From Eublepharis macularius (Eukaryota > Chordata > Lepidosauria > Squamata > Eublepharidae), in the NCBI RefSeq assembly GCF_028583425.1, contig NC_072801.1, positions 57,737,766-57,801,765 on the forward strand: DNA of 64,000 nucleotides, given 5' to 3'. Every line of letters begins with the position of its first letter. The first letter of the stretch is position 1. Positions 43,101-55,493 of this stretch are shown here, piece by piece. Position numbers and translations under genes: made by a program. Below the pieces are notes generated by a model. It saw only the letters and a program-made list of their open reading frames with translations. It did not search any database and had not been told where the DNA came from.

Positions 43101-46100
43101 AGAGGCCTTTCAATAGCCAGACGTTAAAGGGAGGGATTGCAAATCCACTTACAGTTGAAGCTTAGGGTTTTTACTTTTAAATGCCTATGGCCCATCCATG
43201 GCAAGAGTTCAGTACAGCCCTTCCTTACCACCCCCCCCCAAGGTCAGTAGTTCCTAAAGTATAAGTCACTTAAGCCGGGTGTGTGTGTGTGTGTGTGTGT
43301 GTTATTTTGGCATATCTTGGGCAGGATTTGCCCTCTTTCCACAGCCCTCTATGACGCTGGACCCCTGGCAGGCAGGAAGGTAGGTGGAGAAAAGAGGTAA
43401 GCTCTTAACAGGATCACTGCTAGCTCTTTGGAAGAAGCTAAATACTGTTCTAGAAAAGGCACAGAAAATATAACGGTGCTACCAGAAAAAGTTGAGAAAA
43501 GGTTAGGTGGCAGGTTGCAGGAAAAGACCCACATTGGGAAACTTTCCACATCAGCATCAAGACTGACTCTTGGCCAATAGTTAGGCTCCCAGAAAGAAAC
43601 GGAAGCATTTCTTCAAACCCAATGGCCACAAGTTGCATTAAATGGCTTTAAGGCTGGTGGAAACCTACAATTCATAGTTTAATGGCTGAAAATGGAGCCT
43701 CCACCATCAGGGGCAGTATGCCTCCATTTACCAGATGCTGGGGATAAAAACAACAGGAAATGTTTTTCACACTCTGCCTGGGTGCTTCCTCAAGATTCCC
43801 TTGACCTTTGGTCAGATCCAGCCAGGTAGGACTCCCTCCCTGAGTAGCCAAGTCATGACTTCTCTGGCCTGTGAGAACCAAAGACGGCCCCTCCCAAGCA
43901 CCCAAAACAAACACTCATACCACTATTTAAAGGGCAAGACGCTGAAGCATGTCAAGGGATTGTGTCTCTCACGCTATTTAAATGGCATCCTCTCAGCTAG
44001 GGGATGAGTGAGTCCAGTCTTACTTTTAGATACATGCAGGGGGACACAGCAGATGGAGCAAGGGGGAATCCGGTCCCATGTCCTCATTCTACCTCTTGGC
44101 CCCACAGTCAATGAGGTCAAGAGAATCTGGAACAGCTCACATTACTGGCACAGCTGCCTGCCTCCCTTCCAACAGCCTGTATGTGCCCCAACAGGCCACA
44201 GTGCCTCAGCTACTCCTAGGTCCCCAAACCATTGAGACACGTTTCCTGCCTTTGCTACCCATTGAGTTCATTTTGTCCTGCTCTATCTCCAAGGAGCTCA
44301 GAACAATTCTTCTCTTACTCCCTACGCAATGTCAGTGCTCACTGGGCAACACAGCTAACTTGAAAACCCAGCTCTGCTGATCCAAACCCTTTGCCTCTGC
44401 CTCCCACTCTTCCCCCTTCCACCCAGGGCTTGGGTTTCTGTGCATCTGTGAATGCTCTGCACAAGCATAAAATCTGGCATCCGGAGCAGGATTCAGCATC
44501 CAAAGTCGCTCAGATTTCATCAAAAAAAGAAAAAGAGAGAGAGGATCAGGTTTCTAGACCTTATGACTTCGAAAAGAAAGGTGTGTGCAGTCCCTGGTGA
44601 AACCTGGAAGAGTTGTGGGGGGGGGGCAAAGCTAGCAGCTCTGATGGTACTCAATTATTCCCTCCCCATGTCTAGTAAATCAGGGGGAATGAAATGGACC
44701 TATCTTTATTTTGAGAGCTCACACTTAAAGGAGATCCAAGTGTGTGTGCTCATATGAGAAAAACAGCAGGCTGGATCCTACAATTGTGTTCTGTGAACAG
44801 CAAAGCAGAGCCTCTTACACTGGTGGAGCAAAACAAAGGAACAGGATCCAACTCCAAAAGTTCGAACAAAAAAAAAACTGTTTTAGAGGGTGGCAACATG
44901 GATTACTGCAGCAGGCATCATTTTGGAAGAGGCATTCCCACAGAATGCCTCTTCTAAGACAGCACTTACTAGCTGTTTTGATAAGTATTTTTGTTTAAAA
45001 AATAATTTAAGACATCAAAATCCATGACCTTATTAGTTGGGATGGGGGAACCTTTTTAGTCTATCAAAATGTTTTTAACTGATTAATCCAACTGACTAGA
45101 GCCCCCATTTATTTTATTCAGGACGTTTCTACTTCTATTTCTCCTATGTCTGGATTGGCTCAATTTAAAACATAACAGATGAAATTCTAAAATGAAAACA
45201 AAAATGAACCCAACAAAGTAGCAGCAGTAAAATGCAGTAGTAAAAAAACTGCACCTGTTGAACTATTGTCTGCCACACAGCTTTAACAACAGCACAGACT
45301 ATCAGGAAAAATGGTGCGAGAGTTAACCATAAGAAATGGTCTTACATTTAATAGATCTATCTAGCTCAATATAGTCTACTCTGAATGGCGGCAGCTCTCC
45401 CCGATCTCAGGCACAGAAAAGTTTTTCACAATAACCATGATGCTCAGAACTGAGGAGTTGGGGGACATCAAGAGAAGACTGCGGCCACTATGCCGTGTGT
45501 GTTGGTCCTCCAGGGCAACTGGGTGACCACTGTCTGAAACAGAGGGGTTGGATCCAACCAGCTTTTCTGCTGGTGAAAAAGAAAGGAGGGCATTCCTCTG
45601 TAACCATCCAAAAAAAGCTTTGCTGGGCATCACAGGACCTGCCTGGACAAAAAAGTGTGGGATGGAGATCACAGTAAGGAAGGAGATTGTACAAGATTTT
45701 GTGAAAAAGCTGACTGGATCCAACCCAGGATTCTGGATTAGCTGGACCTTCAGTCTGATCTGGCAGGGCGTTTCCAACATTCTTATAGTCTCTTCCTGGG
45801 CATTCATTATTTAATGTTAGGATAGTATTGCCTAACATCTAGCTATAAATCTAGTTGGCGAATTTAAACCCACTGACCTCAGCATCAGGAAAAACACTGT
45901 ACAGACCCTGGGGATCTTGCTTCCAGGGCTACCTGTCTTCTCAATCTACTGCATCGAAAGCTCTCTTAGAAAGAGGAGTGTTAAGAGCACCCAAAAGGAT
46001 CCTTCTGCTTCATCTGATTTCCATGCTGGAACCAGTTGTATTAGGGCAACAACATTTAATCTAATGGAGGAATTGATTGGGGAAAAAATGTATTGATTGT

Positions 46101-49100
46101 CAAAAAAAGAGCCCTTGATTAAATCAGGCAGCATATTTTAAAGAAGTATTTTAATACAAACATTTATAAAAACTGCAGACTACAAACCATCTGAGAAAAA
46201 AAAGGGCACCCGAACAGATTTATTGTGGCATAAGTTCCTTGGACCAAGGTCCCTATCATGAGATCCAGGAAGTGTGCCCTCAGTTGGCCCAAGGACATAA
46301 ATCTGTCAAGGGGGGGAAATTGTAAAAAGTGAGGTTAAAAGACAATTGACCCTTTTCTTTGTCTTCTCATGCATCCTATGAAGAAGACTTTGGCCCATAA
46401 AAGCTTCTGCTACAATAAAACGACTAATCTTTAAGATGCCAAAAGACTCCATTTTGCTTCCGCTGAAACCAACCAACATGGCTACCCCTCTGGAATTTGG
46501 CTTCTTAGAACTCCCTCACCCAGGAGGGAATGCCTCTAAGAAGATGCTCACTTCCATACACAAACACGCCATCTGAAAAACAAGGATGCTATGCTTTTTG
46601 TTTCAAACTTTTCCTTTTAAAACAAGCTTTTAATCTACAATTGGGGTGACCAGGGGCTTTATGGCAGGGCTGGAGCTTATTTTTCTGGACAATTTGGATA
46701 TTGTTATGAATAAATTCATTATTGCTTTGAGTCAGATACAAATTTAATCTAGTAACATTTGAACAATTTGTCAACTATGGCTTTGTCAATCACTTGACAT
46801 CCGTAGTTTTAAGGGCATCCAGTAAAGGGGTCACCCACTCTAGCCTTGATCAAGCATGGGCATACCCAATCTATAAACATGCCTAGCTCCTCCCTCCCTC
46901 CCTTGGACTACACAAATCAAGTACTGCTCTCTCAAGGGGAACGAACAGTTGGATCTTGAAGGAACCTCAACTCCTTGTTCTGTGCTACAGGACTTAAAGG
47001 CTCATGGGGTCTCCTGGGCAAAAAAAGGGTGTCAAGGAAAGAACCAGAATCCCTGGCTGCCATCACCAAGAATCCTATGCCTCACTTGTGGCCCTCTGAG
47101 GCACCAATGTGTCCCACAGAAGCAGAAGGCATTAAACACTTTAAAAAGTTTTCTGAAGGGTTCTGGCCTTCTAATCACTTGGGAACTGCAACTCCACATC
47201 TGCCTCTCCCAGCCAGTTCTTAGTGTTGGGCCAGGAGAGCAAAGAGACAGAATCTGTTTCTCTGTTTCGGTTAAACAGGATCAACAGTTTTTAACCCATG
47301 GGGGCTGGAAAGGTGATTCTCAGCAGGACTTCTGGGTTCTCTGAGGGAACGCAATCAGCTAGGAAGACTCTAACTTTCCAGGACACACAAAAGTATGTGT
47401 TTGAATCCACCTTAAATAGAATCAGGGCACCTAAACCAACACTCTGATTAGTAGCTGTCCTCTACAATCAGAGGTTAAAAGACTTTTCTAGTTCCCCAGC
47501 CATCGAACCTGGGCCCTTCTGCACACAAAACACATGAGCTATGACCCATTCTGGGGGAAAGTAGGCCCAAGTGGTCAAAATAAAGAAGCAGCATCCCCTA
47601 TCTGACAGCTAAATGGAGCCTCCATGTCCAGAGAGAGTATACTTCCAAGTAACAGATAATAGTACAACAGGGAATGAACACCACCTCAATGATCAGCTGA
47701 TGAGCTCTCAGAGGCATTTGGCTGTCCACTGCTGGAAACAGAACACTGGGCTAGACCAAACTTTGGCTCCATATAGCCAGGAAGTTGCTACCCCTCCCTG
47801 ATTTCTTCACTTGCTTTCTGGGTGCCCAACCCTAGGCACCGACACTGCTAAGCAGATCCCAGGTGCTTGGTATGTGCCACTCCCTGGAGATCACCACCCT
47901 GCCAATGCTAACAAATGAACTGTTTCGTATACACGAGGCATTTCCCCTGGGAAGCCTTATTAAGTTGGCTTGCAGGCACAGTTCTACTTGGCTCAGCAAA
48001 GCCAAAGCACAGCAACTTTACTGACTTCCTGTAAGCAAACTCCTACACTTTTCTGGGCTAAGTCATCCCAGCTTGTACACAACCCACAGATATCCCTCTA
48101 ACCCAGCAGTTTTCCAACTGTGTTCCAGGGAGTCCTAGTTCATTGCTCAGGCAGCTGGCAAAGGGAGACCCTGAAAAGAGCGTCAGCCATTCCCAATCTC
48201 CCCCAAGACAAAAAGGCACAGGTGAGTGTTGGCAGTGTTCTATGGTACAGTCTCATTTCATAGGGGATAACAGCCAGGCTCCGAAGACTGGGTAGCGTCT
48301 CACACAAGCTGTAGCACCATCTTGGCCAGAATCCTTTGCAATGTGCAGATTCCATGGCAGGCCCACAGTGGTTTCCTTGATAGGTTAAATCAATGAGGAA
48401 TGGTTTCTCTCACAGCCAATCATTTGACACCAACAGCTCTGACTAAAGGGCCACACTTTCTTCTTAAGAGCTTGGTAGAAACCCAAGAGTCGTGGCTCTC
48501 TGTGGGATTTTGATCCCTTGAATGCTCACACCCCCTTGAGCATATGTTTTCTCTAGGTATTGCTTCTTTTGACTGCTTTCTTTGGGAACCAGGCTGGCAA
48601 ATGTTTACCAAGTCTCTACAACCTCCTTCCTTCCTCTCGACACTTAGCGCAAGGATTGCACCACTGTTTCCTGTCGTTCTTTGACCTCATTTGAGAGTGC
48701 AAGAACAATATTCCCAGAAGGCCCAGGCTACAACAGTATAGTTATCATCTCGTGGCTATACAATTCCACAGGGAAAGCACAGTGTGTATTGGTGGACATC
48801 GAGTTCAAGTTCCTGAATCCTAGTTTTCTTTTTCTGTTCTTAATGGAGCAAGTTGCAAGTCCTTGTAGTTGCAAAGGTGGGTGGAAAGCACGTGGATGAA
48901 TACAGCTTACCTAGAACAGTGACATGTGCTCACAAAGAAACCAGACCCTCACCCAAAAAAAGCCAGCCTGATCCTTGCCAAAGGGGTCACAACCCACTCT
49001 TTAGGAAGTCCTGACTCTTATTCAATTTGTAAGAGATGCAAAAAGCTTTCCCCTCCCTCCCCAGGCTGATATCCCCTCACCTCTGAGTTTGTTTCTTTAA

Positions 49101-52100
49101 AAATTAAACTCAATTACACTGTATGAGAAGTTCATTGAATCTTCAAAATCTTTTTATAAATGCATAATATTGAGGAGGGGCAGTGTGACGTGGTAGCTAA
49201 AGTGATAGACCAGGAGCTGGGCAACCCAGGTTCGATTTTCCTCTCTGCCATGGAGGTCTGCTGGGTGACCTTGGGCCAGTCACAAAACGCTCAGCCTAAC
49301 TTACCTCACACAGTTTGTAGTGAAGAAAAATGGAGGGAAGAAGAATGCTGTAAGCTACTTCGGGTCCCCGCAGAGGAGAAAGGTGAGGTATAAATGAAGT
49401 AAAATAAAAATATAAATAATATTCATTAAAAAATGAAATAGGAGAACAAAAAGCATGTAAACAGTGGAGCTGTGAGACATTCAGTGGGCACAGAGACAAG
49501 GCCTGGATATTTCCAAGGCTGCAGTTCTCATGGCGGGATCAGACTCAGTATGACCCTGACCCATTGCTCTAGGACAGCCCAAAAGATGGTTTAATCTGAT
49601 CCTCATTCAAACATGCAAAAGAATGTGGTCGAATTGGCTGCACAACACCTAACCACAGAGGAAGACTCTTGTTTTGAAATCCCACCCACCCGTCTTAACA
49701 TTCTGTAAACAGAAAACCTGCACAGCAAGTGTGGGGCAGGTAGAATCTTTCTCCCTGCTATTGCAGGATTTGGGGGTTTTTTTAAATGCAAAAGAACTGT
49801 CCAAGCTGGACTCCACCACCCTCAGTCTGAAGTAGTACCACCTTGTTCTCCTGCATGTGTGAACCAGTACTGCCACTGCACTGATCCCTTCACCCAGGGC
49901 GAACAACAGCAAGCAGCCGGCCAGATCCGCTGTGGCTTAATCCAGCAAGAGACAGATAAGAACAGGGCAGGAGAGATTTTTCCCTTACATGGAAAGCTGG
50001 TTCATCCACTGGCTCGGTTAAGAACTGTTAAGAGGAAGAAATCTCGCAATTTGTTCTGTTGCCTAACTTGCCTCCCATTCATTTTTTCCTGACCGCTCCA
50101 AACAAATATGCAGCTGAAAGGTGTTTCTACATGTATTTATTTTTTATTTTTAAACCTGGCAAGGGTATCAGCTTACAACACTATCTCCCCTTCTCCATTT
50201 TTATCATCACAACAACCATGTAGAGAGACTGGCCCAAAGACACACAGCACAGCTTCCATGTTAGACTGGAGATTCAAACCTGGGCCTCCAGATCCTACTC
50301 TTGACACTATAGCTGGTTAGCTACTATATTGCATTGCCTCTCACAAGCAGCAAGAAAACAGTGTTTAGTCCCTTAGGAAACATGCTAGGGCTACACTTGG
50401 GGACCCTGAGACCCTGCACATGCTCAGAGGACACACCTATTATTTCACAGGTGTCAGAGCTGAGCCACAACACTAAAGAGAGAAAAGTCATCTTACTTTT
50501 TGTAAACAGGAGTTTTGTGGCATCTTAGACTAACAAACTATCCATCTTTAAGGTACCAAGAGACACCTGCTTGTTTAAAGACAACACTTCCTCTTCTGGA
50601 ATTCGTATTATATGGCATTCCTTCAAATACAAGCTGCAGCATAAGTACAGGGAACTCCTTGGTTTAAGCCACAGCACCGGTACATATGACCCTAGGCAAT
50701 CTGCTCTCTGCAACACAGGTTGTTGTAAGAATAAGAAAATTACTATGAAATCTCATACAGTGTTAAATACGCATCATTATTACCTATCTCATTATCGCTC
50801 TCTCCCCTTACTCTGTCTAAACTAGGCCTGGCCAACCTGTATGTCACCAAATGAAACCTGCTAACTTTGGATCACGACAACACACACCCATTTTCGGCGT
50901 GCCAGACAAGCAGCAACGTCAGGTGTTTGACAGAGCCCCTTGTGTTGTGCAGGCTATGAACCATGCAGGCCTTACAGATATGCTTTCTGTCCCCATCATT
51001 CAATATCTATGTTTTCAAGCAAGCAATATGTTATCAAGTGTTAACGTGAACAACGGCAAGGGCTAGAAACTTTTGTGACCCCATTTACTCAAAGGAAACA
51101 TTCTCCAGAATGGAGTGATGCCTTGGCGACATGCAAACCCCAGCTGTTGCTCTCACTTGCTGTTCCCATACGGGAAATACTAACAGAGCACAAAGATTAG
51201 GATTGCAAGCAAGAATGGAGCCAACTTTACTCAAGTATAGCAAGATGTGCATCTCCTGGCAGATTCTCATCAAAACCAGCAGTGAAAGTGCATTATGTTT
51301 TTTTTATCACTCCTGTAACTTGTATTCCAGGGAAGAGCCCAGGATCCTGATTCTGCCACAAAGTGGCCTTAGACAAGCCACTTCGACCCCACACACACAC
51401 ACACACACAGTGTGGATAATACTGGCCGACCTGACAAGGTTGTTGGAAGAATATCTACAATGTACAAGCACAATACAAATGCTAAGTATTATTATTCATA
51501 TTAAACTGGTCTGGTAGCCCAGCTCATTGATTAATAGAAATTCCTAAACACTGTTGTGGCCTATTTTCACAAATTATAAAACTAAGAAATGCAGAAAGGG
51601 GCAGTATCACATCTAAGCTTCTGATTCTTCAAAGCTCCTTCACATTCAATCTGAAATACTCTCAATGAAGTTGCACTTGCCAATTCATGTATTATAAAGT
51701 ACACATGTTGGGTCCAGAGTCCTTATCCGAGTCACACATGAGCTGCAGGTCTTCTCAGTTCCTGTGCAGAAGTTGCCCAATTCGGGTCACAACTATTGCA
51801 CAGTCTGTTTTCCTCAGCTGCAATGGTCCCAGGGGTATGTTATAAGGCCTGTTAGTCAAACTCACATGATCACTTATGGGTTTCCCCTACAGGCTGAATA
51901 GTGACCCCCACACACACTGTTTCTAGTCAGGAAAACGGTGTGGGAGGGGAGGCTGAAACCCCTTCCCCACCTGTGCCACATTCACAATCTATGGGAATTA
52001 AAGAGTGGGAATTTAGGAGTACACATATCACTCAGGAGTACACATATCACTCAGGACCCTACCTGTGCACACCATAACATGTGAATTGGTTCTCAGACCA

Positions 52101-53129
52101 GGTAGCTGAGTGCAGCTTGCTCTGACAAGCAGTGGCTTTCCCTAGACCTCCCCAGGTTGTGGTTATTACTAGCATCTTTACCAGAAACCCTTTTTTTAAT
52201 TGGAAGACTTGACTTTAGAACTTGTGTGTGCCAAGCATGTGCTCAGCCATCCAGCCCAGATTATTCTCTCTAAGCAGTCTGTTTTTCCTACAAAACCACA
52301 CAGAATCCAAGTTCAAAGCTGACCTCTGAAAGGACATAAAGCATCCAAATCCAGATTCAATCTCAAGTTACTTTGCCTTAACTCCTGAAGATGTCCCTGT
52401 ATGCCCCCAGGTATGGTAGGGGGGTAACACTAATTCTGAATAATTGGGCAGGTGGGATCCTGAAGCTCAAGATGGGGGTGGCAGAGAGATGGAGCGGGCA
52501 TTCAGTTCCATCGCCCACGGAGGCTGGCTTGCAATAGGATTTCTGCACCTGAGGATCAGGTTGCATGGGAGTGAGAAAGCACGGGAAAGAAGGGTGAAGG
52601 GAAGCGGGGTTCAAAGTGTGCGCAAAGGGGTCGAAGCACGGGGGTCTTGGGGGCTGAAGCAGGGTTTGTGTGTCTCCAAATCCTTTAGGAGGGACGGTCC
52701 AGGCCATGAAAGTAGGTGAGATCGGCCGGGAAAGAAGGACGCCAACCGAGGATCTCAAAATACTCCAAGACACAGCAGGGGCGTTCGGTACCCGGAGCGA
52801 GGGAGAGGCAATGGAACGGGGCTTCGGCCGCACTCTCAGCCTGCTCTCTGCCAGGGAGCGTGCAGTCGCCGGGAGGGCCCTGCGGGGAGGGACGGCCGGT
52901 GCGCGCAGAGATCGGGGTCTGGGAGGCAAGCTGGGGGAGGGGGGGAGACAGGCTGCAGCTCACCGTGGGTATAAATGTTGACCAGTTCGTTGTGCAGGTA
53001 GAAGAGGCTGCGGAGGCAGCCGGACCCGGAGCTGACCGGCCGGTAGCCCGTCAGCACAAAGCGGTTGAATTGCAGGTGAGGGGGGGAGCTGGCCCAGTCC
53101 AGGAGCCGGGGCCCCCCCAGGAAGGCCAT
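33683..53129 (-). CDS. PAQR4: Progestin and adipoQ receptor family member 4, complete
   Basis: Three coding exons on the minus strand: 52964-53129, 35465-35683 and 33683-34116, giving 272 residues (273 recalled for human). The protein starts MAFLGGPRLLDWASSPPHL and keeps HNELVNIYTHG, GSVLYHLFMNHEGG, LDMCGVCMVNTLG, ALPIIYCTLAC, FAWQALFRF and RFDYWFNSHQIMH. The histidines and acidic residues of these blocks are the metal-site residues of the PAQR/hemolysin-III fold, a seven-helix membrane protein. PAQR4 is discussed in connection with ceramide metabolism and CDK4 stability; no activity can be read here. The first intron is about 17 kb and packed with repeats. The gene converges on PKMYT1, as in human. 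Confidence 0.97.
34150..34325 (-). mobile_element. 5S rRNA-derived SINE
   Basis: Reverse-strand 5S-like promoter: tccctcatccaagtactgac, cctgcttagtttccaaggt and gatgagattgggct. It lies in PAQR4 intron 2. Confidence 0.7.
34310..34560 (+). mobile_element. L2-type LINE fragment
   Basis: Encodes VRSLGVTLDSSLSME then IVTSRLGYCNSLYTGLA, classic L2 reverse-transcriptase sequence. It lies in PAQR4 intron 2. Confidence 0.75.
34955..35130 (+). mobile_element. tRNA-like SINE
   Basis: aggtcagaccattggtccac, ccagctcagtactgtgttct and caacagctttccaggatctc. Confidence 0.6.
35465..35683 (-). CDS. PAQR4: PAQR4 coding exon 2
   Basis: The acceptor is ccctctttcag and the donor is gtgagt. It encodes GIPLLGFLFLMPLTIPW, GSVLYHLFMNHEGGPAVY and LDMCGVCMVNTLG, phase 1 at both ends. 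Confidence 0.97.
36940..37277. mobile_element. hAT-type MITE, older
   Basis: Ends CAGGAGTCTCCAC ... GTGGACCCCAG. The flanks ttttaggg and ctttaggc agree at 6 of 8 bases, a decayed 8-bp target duplication. Confidence 0.6.
37460..38230 (+). repeat. Four consecutive tRNA-like SINE copies
   Basis: Copies at about 37473-37660, 37680-37890, 37890-38060 and 38063-38230. Each has a gctgcctta-type head, an actctgac/tgg-cag middle and an end like gcaaagcagatgctctcccactgag. Confidence 0.65.
38300..38745. mobile_element. Possible decayed hAT-like DNA transposon fragment
   Basis: gtgattctcaacaagtggca near the left and gaaaagtgctgctctag near the right recall hAT ends. Low confidence. Confidence 0.3.
39930..40165 (-). 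mobile_element. tRNA-derived SINE
   Basis: Antisense: tccattttactgcaacaact, gcagcacggagattcaaacc and tgggtctcccagatcctgtt. Confidence 0.7.
40385..40600 (+). mobile_element. tRNA-like SINE
   Basis: gaagctggcgtatgctgatt, ccacctaactcagtatcgtc and gaacctgcagcttcctgcat. Confidence 0.55.
41640..42600 (+). mobile_element. L2-type LINE 3' part with small MITE insertion
   Basis: Encodes RSAFYQLYFACK early and QAFSVAAQGLWNSLLEQVR late, L2 signatures. A copy of the ACAGTGCAATCCTA MITE interrupts it at about 41838-41935. Confidence 0.65.
43279..43302. repeat. GT microsatellite
   Basis: About twelve GT units. Confidence 0.95.
46196..46500. mobile_element. Diverged foldback retroelement tail
   Basis: An antisense piece (cagatttattgtggcataag) and a sense piece (aaaagcttctgctacaataa, aactaatctttaagatgcca in part, caaccaacatggctacccct). 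Confidence 0.5.
47600..47800 (+). mobile_element. LINE-tail repeat
   Basis: gagcctccatgtccagagag and cactgggctagaccaaactt; same family as about 10.64-10.97 kb. Confidence 0.45.
49175..49430 (+). mobile_element. tRNA-derived SINE, full length
   Basis: gcagtgtgacgtggtagcta, gcaacccaggttcgattttc (B-box-like), gggtgaccttgggccagtca and the tail gtataaatgaagtaaaataa. Confidence 0.8.
50135..50335 (-). mobile_element. tRNA-derived SINE
   Basis: Antisense: tctccatttttatcatcaca, ggagattcaaacctgggcct and gatcctactcttgacactat. Confidence 0.65.
51390..51408. repeat. CA microsatellite
   Basis: About nine CA units inside an old SINE-like segment (about 51340-51510). Confidence 0.9.
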
Positions 53130-53660
53130 GGCCGGGCTCCCCCCCCGGGGTCAGCTGCTGCCCGGGCTCTGCATCCCTCGCCCTTCTCCCTCCGCCTCCT
53201 TCTGCTGCCGATGCTGCTGCAACCCGCCGGCTCCTCCTTTGGCTTCTCCCCTCCCCGGCTGAGCTCACAATCTCGCCCCGCCCACCGCCGCCTCATTAAC
53301 ATACCCTCTGCCTTCCACGCCGCACGCTCGCCTGCAGCGCGTCCCCGCGTGGCCCTCCTTTGCATGCTGCTCTGCATAGCCACGCCCACCCACCCCCTTG
53401 CATGCACAATCTCTGCACCGCAGTGTGGTTCGCACATGGCGCCCGGGGCCGGGACTCCGTAAGGGGCGCCACGCCTGGACAAGCCACGCCCCCGATCACT
53501 CTCAGCTGCCCGCCCACCGTTCCATTATTAGCATAACTAACTCCTGACGTCGGGGTCTCAGAATCTTAGAATTCGGATATTAGCATAAACCCTTTCCGGA
53601 CACGCCCCCTCCCCCAGGAGCCCGCCCTCTGTGCCTGGCATTAGAAGCGCGCGCAAAAGG
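52950..53660 (-). promoter_or_regulatory. PAQR4: CpG-rich promoter of PAQR4
   Basis: A CpG-dense block spans exon 1 and its upstream flank. It contains GC/CACCC-type boxes CCACGCCC at 53380-53387 and 53484-53491 and a related CACGCCCC near 53600, as bound by SP/KLF factors. Two exact copies of ATTAGCATAA occur at 53527-53536 and 53579-53588. No TATA box is obvious. The transcription start is not determinable. Confidence 0.5.
52964..53129 (-). CDS. PAQR4: PAQR4 coding exon 1
   Basis: The ATG (CAT at 53127-53129) begins MAFLGGPRLLDWASS. The exon ends ..NELVNIYTH plus one base at donor gtgagc. It lies in a CpG-rich block. Long reading frames on the opposite strand here are composition effects. 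Confidence 0.96.
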
Positions 53661-53799
53661 GATCCGGGGGGGATTGTGGGCGCCCAATGTGGGCAAAAGG
53701 CACACACACACCCGCCCCAGGCAGGAAGGTTGCACGTAATGCTGTGGTGAATTACTTGCGAATTCACTCTAGTCTTGCTCCTAAACGGCGTGGTGATTC

Positions 53800-54330
53800 A
53801 AGCAGCATCATTTGTATATTCTGCTTTTTATTCCTTTCAAAATCCGTACTGAGATAATGCTGCTTGTGCAGGCAGGTATCGCTATCATTCTCATCATCTC
53901 TACTTTCCACAGTCCTCCAGATGGTTGGGCTGGAATTTTTGATCCCTCACCGACTTGGATTTTATCCAAGAATCCAGGAGTTAGTGAGGTATCATCTTAG
54001 GATATGGCAGGTTCTGAGTAGTGCATCTGTTTGCACCTGGCTGGTTGTTATCCTGCCTATGCGGGTAATTGCCTACCTGTTTACATACTCCTTTTGAAAT
54101 AGCACCAAGTGCTCCTATAGCTACTGGAATAACCGTTGTATGTTTCTCCCAGAGACGCTGAACTTCAGATCTTAGATCTTGATATTTTGTTATCTTTTCA
54201 GTCTTTTTCCTCTATTCAACTGTCACATGGGTTGCCACATCAATCAGTTTGACCTTACATTCAACCACAATAATAACTAGGATATTATGTTCTAGCTTCT
54301 TTTCCATTTTGATTTGAAGTCTCAAGATCT
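53800..54330 (-). mobile_element. Non-LTR retrotransposon (R2/R4/Dong-like) 3' fragment
   Basis: The minus strand encodes KYQDLRSEVQRLWEKH then TTVIPVAIGALGAIS, a motif pair typical of the C-terminus of site-specific-type LINE ORFs. It is broken by at least one stop. Clade assignment is from memory. Confidence 0.6.
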
Positions 54331-55490
54331 TAAATCATCACATGATATTATCGCAGTCCTTCAGTGTCTCGGATTTTATCCAAGAGTAATAGCAATAGTA
54401 GTATTTAGTATGTTCTCCATGTTTAGAGCACTCAGATGTAGGCATTACTGCCACCACGAAGAACCTGTAATGCATGCCTGTGATTATGCCCATACTGCAG
54501 ATGGAAAACTGAGGCAGAGTGAATCCCAGTCAGAGGTGACGTTTGATTGGCTTACTGCTCAGTCAGAAACAACTCACTTAAAAGATCTCCCTGCTAATTA
54601 ACCGCAAACGAAGTCTGGTGCAGAATGGGAATGGGCTATTCTCACATTTGCATGCATAGATCTGCATAGTTTCAGGTGGACATGTTGGTCTGCAGAATTT
54701 CGATTAGTAATAATGGAGGCACTTCTCCCTAGCTAGTTTCACATTCATAATCAGCAAGAGGGTGGAGACAATTTGAAAATCCCCTTCCTCCTCAGAAGCT
54801 CCCCTTACAGTATTCTCTAGCCTTGAGCAGGCTGATTCCCCCCCTTTCCCTTTTTAACTCTCAATTGCTCTCATATTCCATCCTTCTGAGGCATACTCAG
54901 TCCTCATAGGACTTTTTAAAGGGCTTTTATTCCCCTCTTCATAAGAGTAACAAAGAAACATTTTTCTGCAATTCTGGGAAATCCCTCCGGTAACCTGTGA
55001 GTGGTCCTGTTGTGTAGCTCTCATCACTTGCACAAGAGATTATCCATTTTACTAGTCAATACAGTGATGTGATAGAAGAAAACCAGACTAAAGAGATGGA
55101 CAGCAATAATCTTAATACATTAATTACTATTAGCACTGCGTTATTAGACTAGCACGAGGGTCTCTATATTTGCAATCTCCCTGTGGTAACCTAGCAGGTA
55201 AGGAAGTGTACACAGTATCTTCCTTCCCTCCAAAACCAACGGCAATTGCAATTAAATATGAACAAACATTAACTTTTTTTATGCAGCTCACTATTACAAT
55301 TTGAATATGTGCTGACTTACATATGCAACCGTCTACATCTAAATTCACACTGATCTATCTTGGGTATGTGTAAACTAATCTGAACTGACCTATTAATTAT
55401 ATTTTCTATCCATTTACTTTTGAAATTATTAATTAATACAAATCTGCCCTGGATTTTAATGGTACTTCTTGCTTTTGGACAAGAAATAAA
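54330..55490. other. Intergenic sequence, nothing recognised
   Basis: AT-rich, with no coding exon or clear repeat terminus seen. Confidence 0.5.
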
Positions 55491-55493
55491 GTT

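Larger units (their letters stand above)
35684..52963 (-). other. PAQR4: PAQR4 intron 1, repeat-rich
   Basis: About 17.3 kb. Recognised repeats are listed separately. The stretches 42.6-45.3 and 47.8-49.1 kb show no coding exon and no repeat I can name with confidence. Confidence 0.7.

Noticed and set aside
45470-45740. Possible MITE family with GGATCCAACCAGCTTTTC blocks (also near 15.4, 35.2, 44.8, 60.7 kb)
   Set aside because: Similar short blocks recur, but no termini or target duplications could be defined, so it is not listed as a feature.
52716-53462. 248-residue frame on the plus strand
   Set aside because: It is antisense to PAQR4 exon 1 and its CpG island, where GC-rich DNA gives long open frames by chance.
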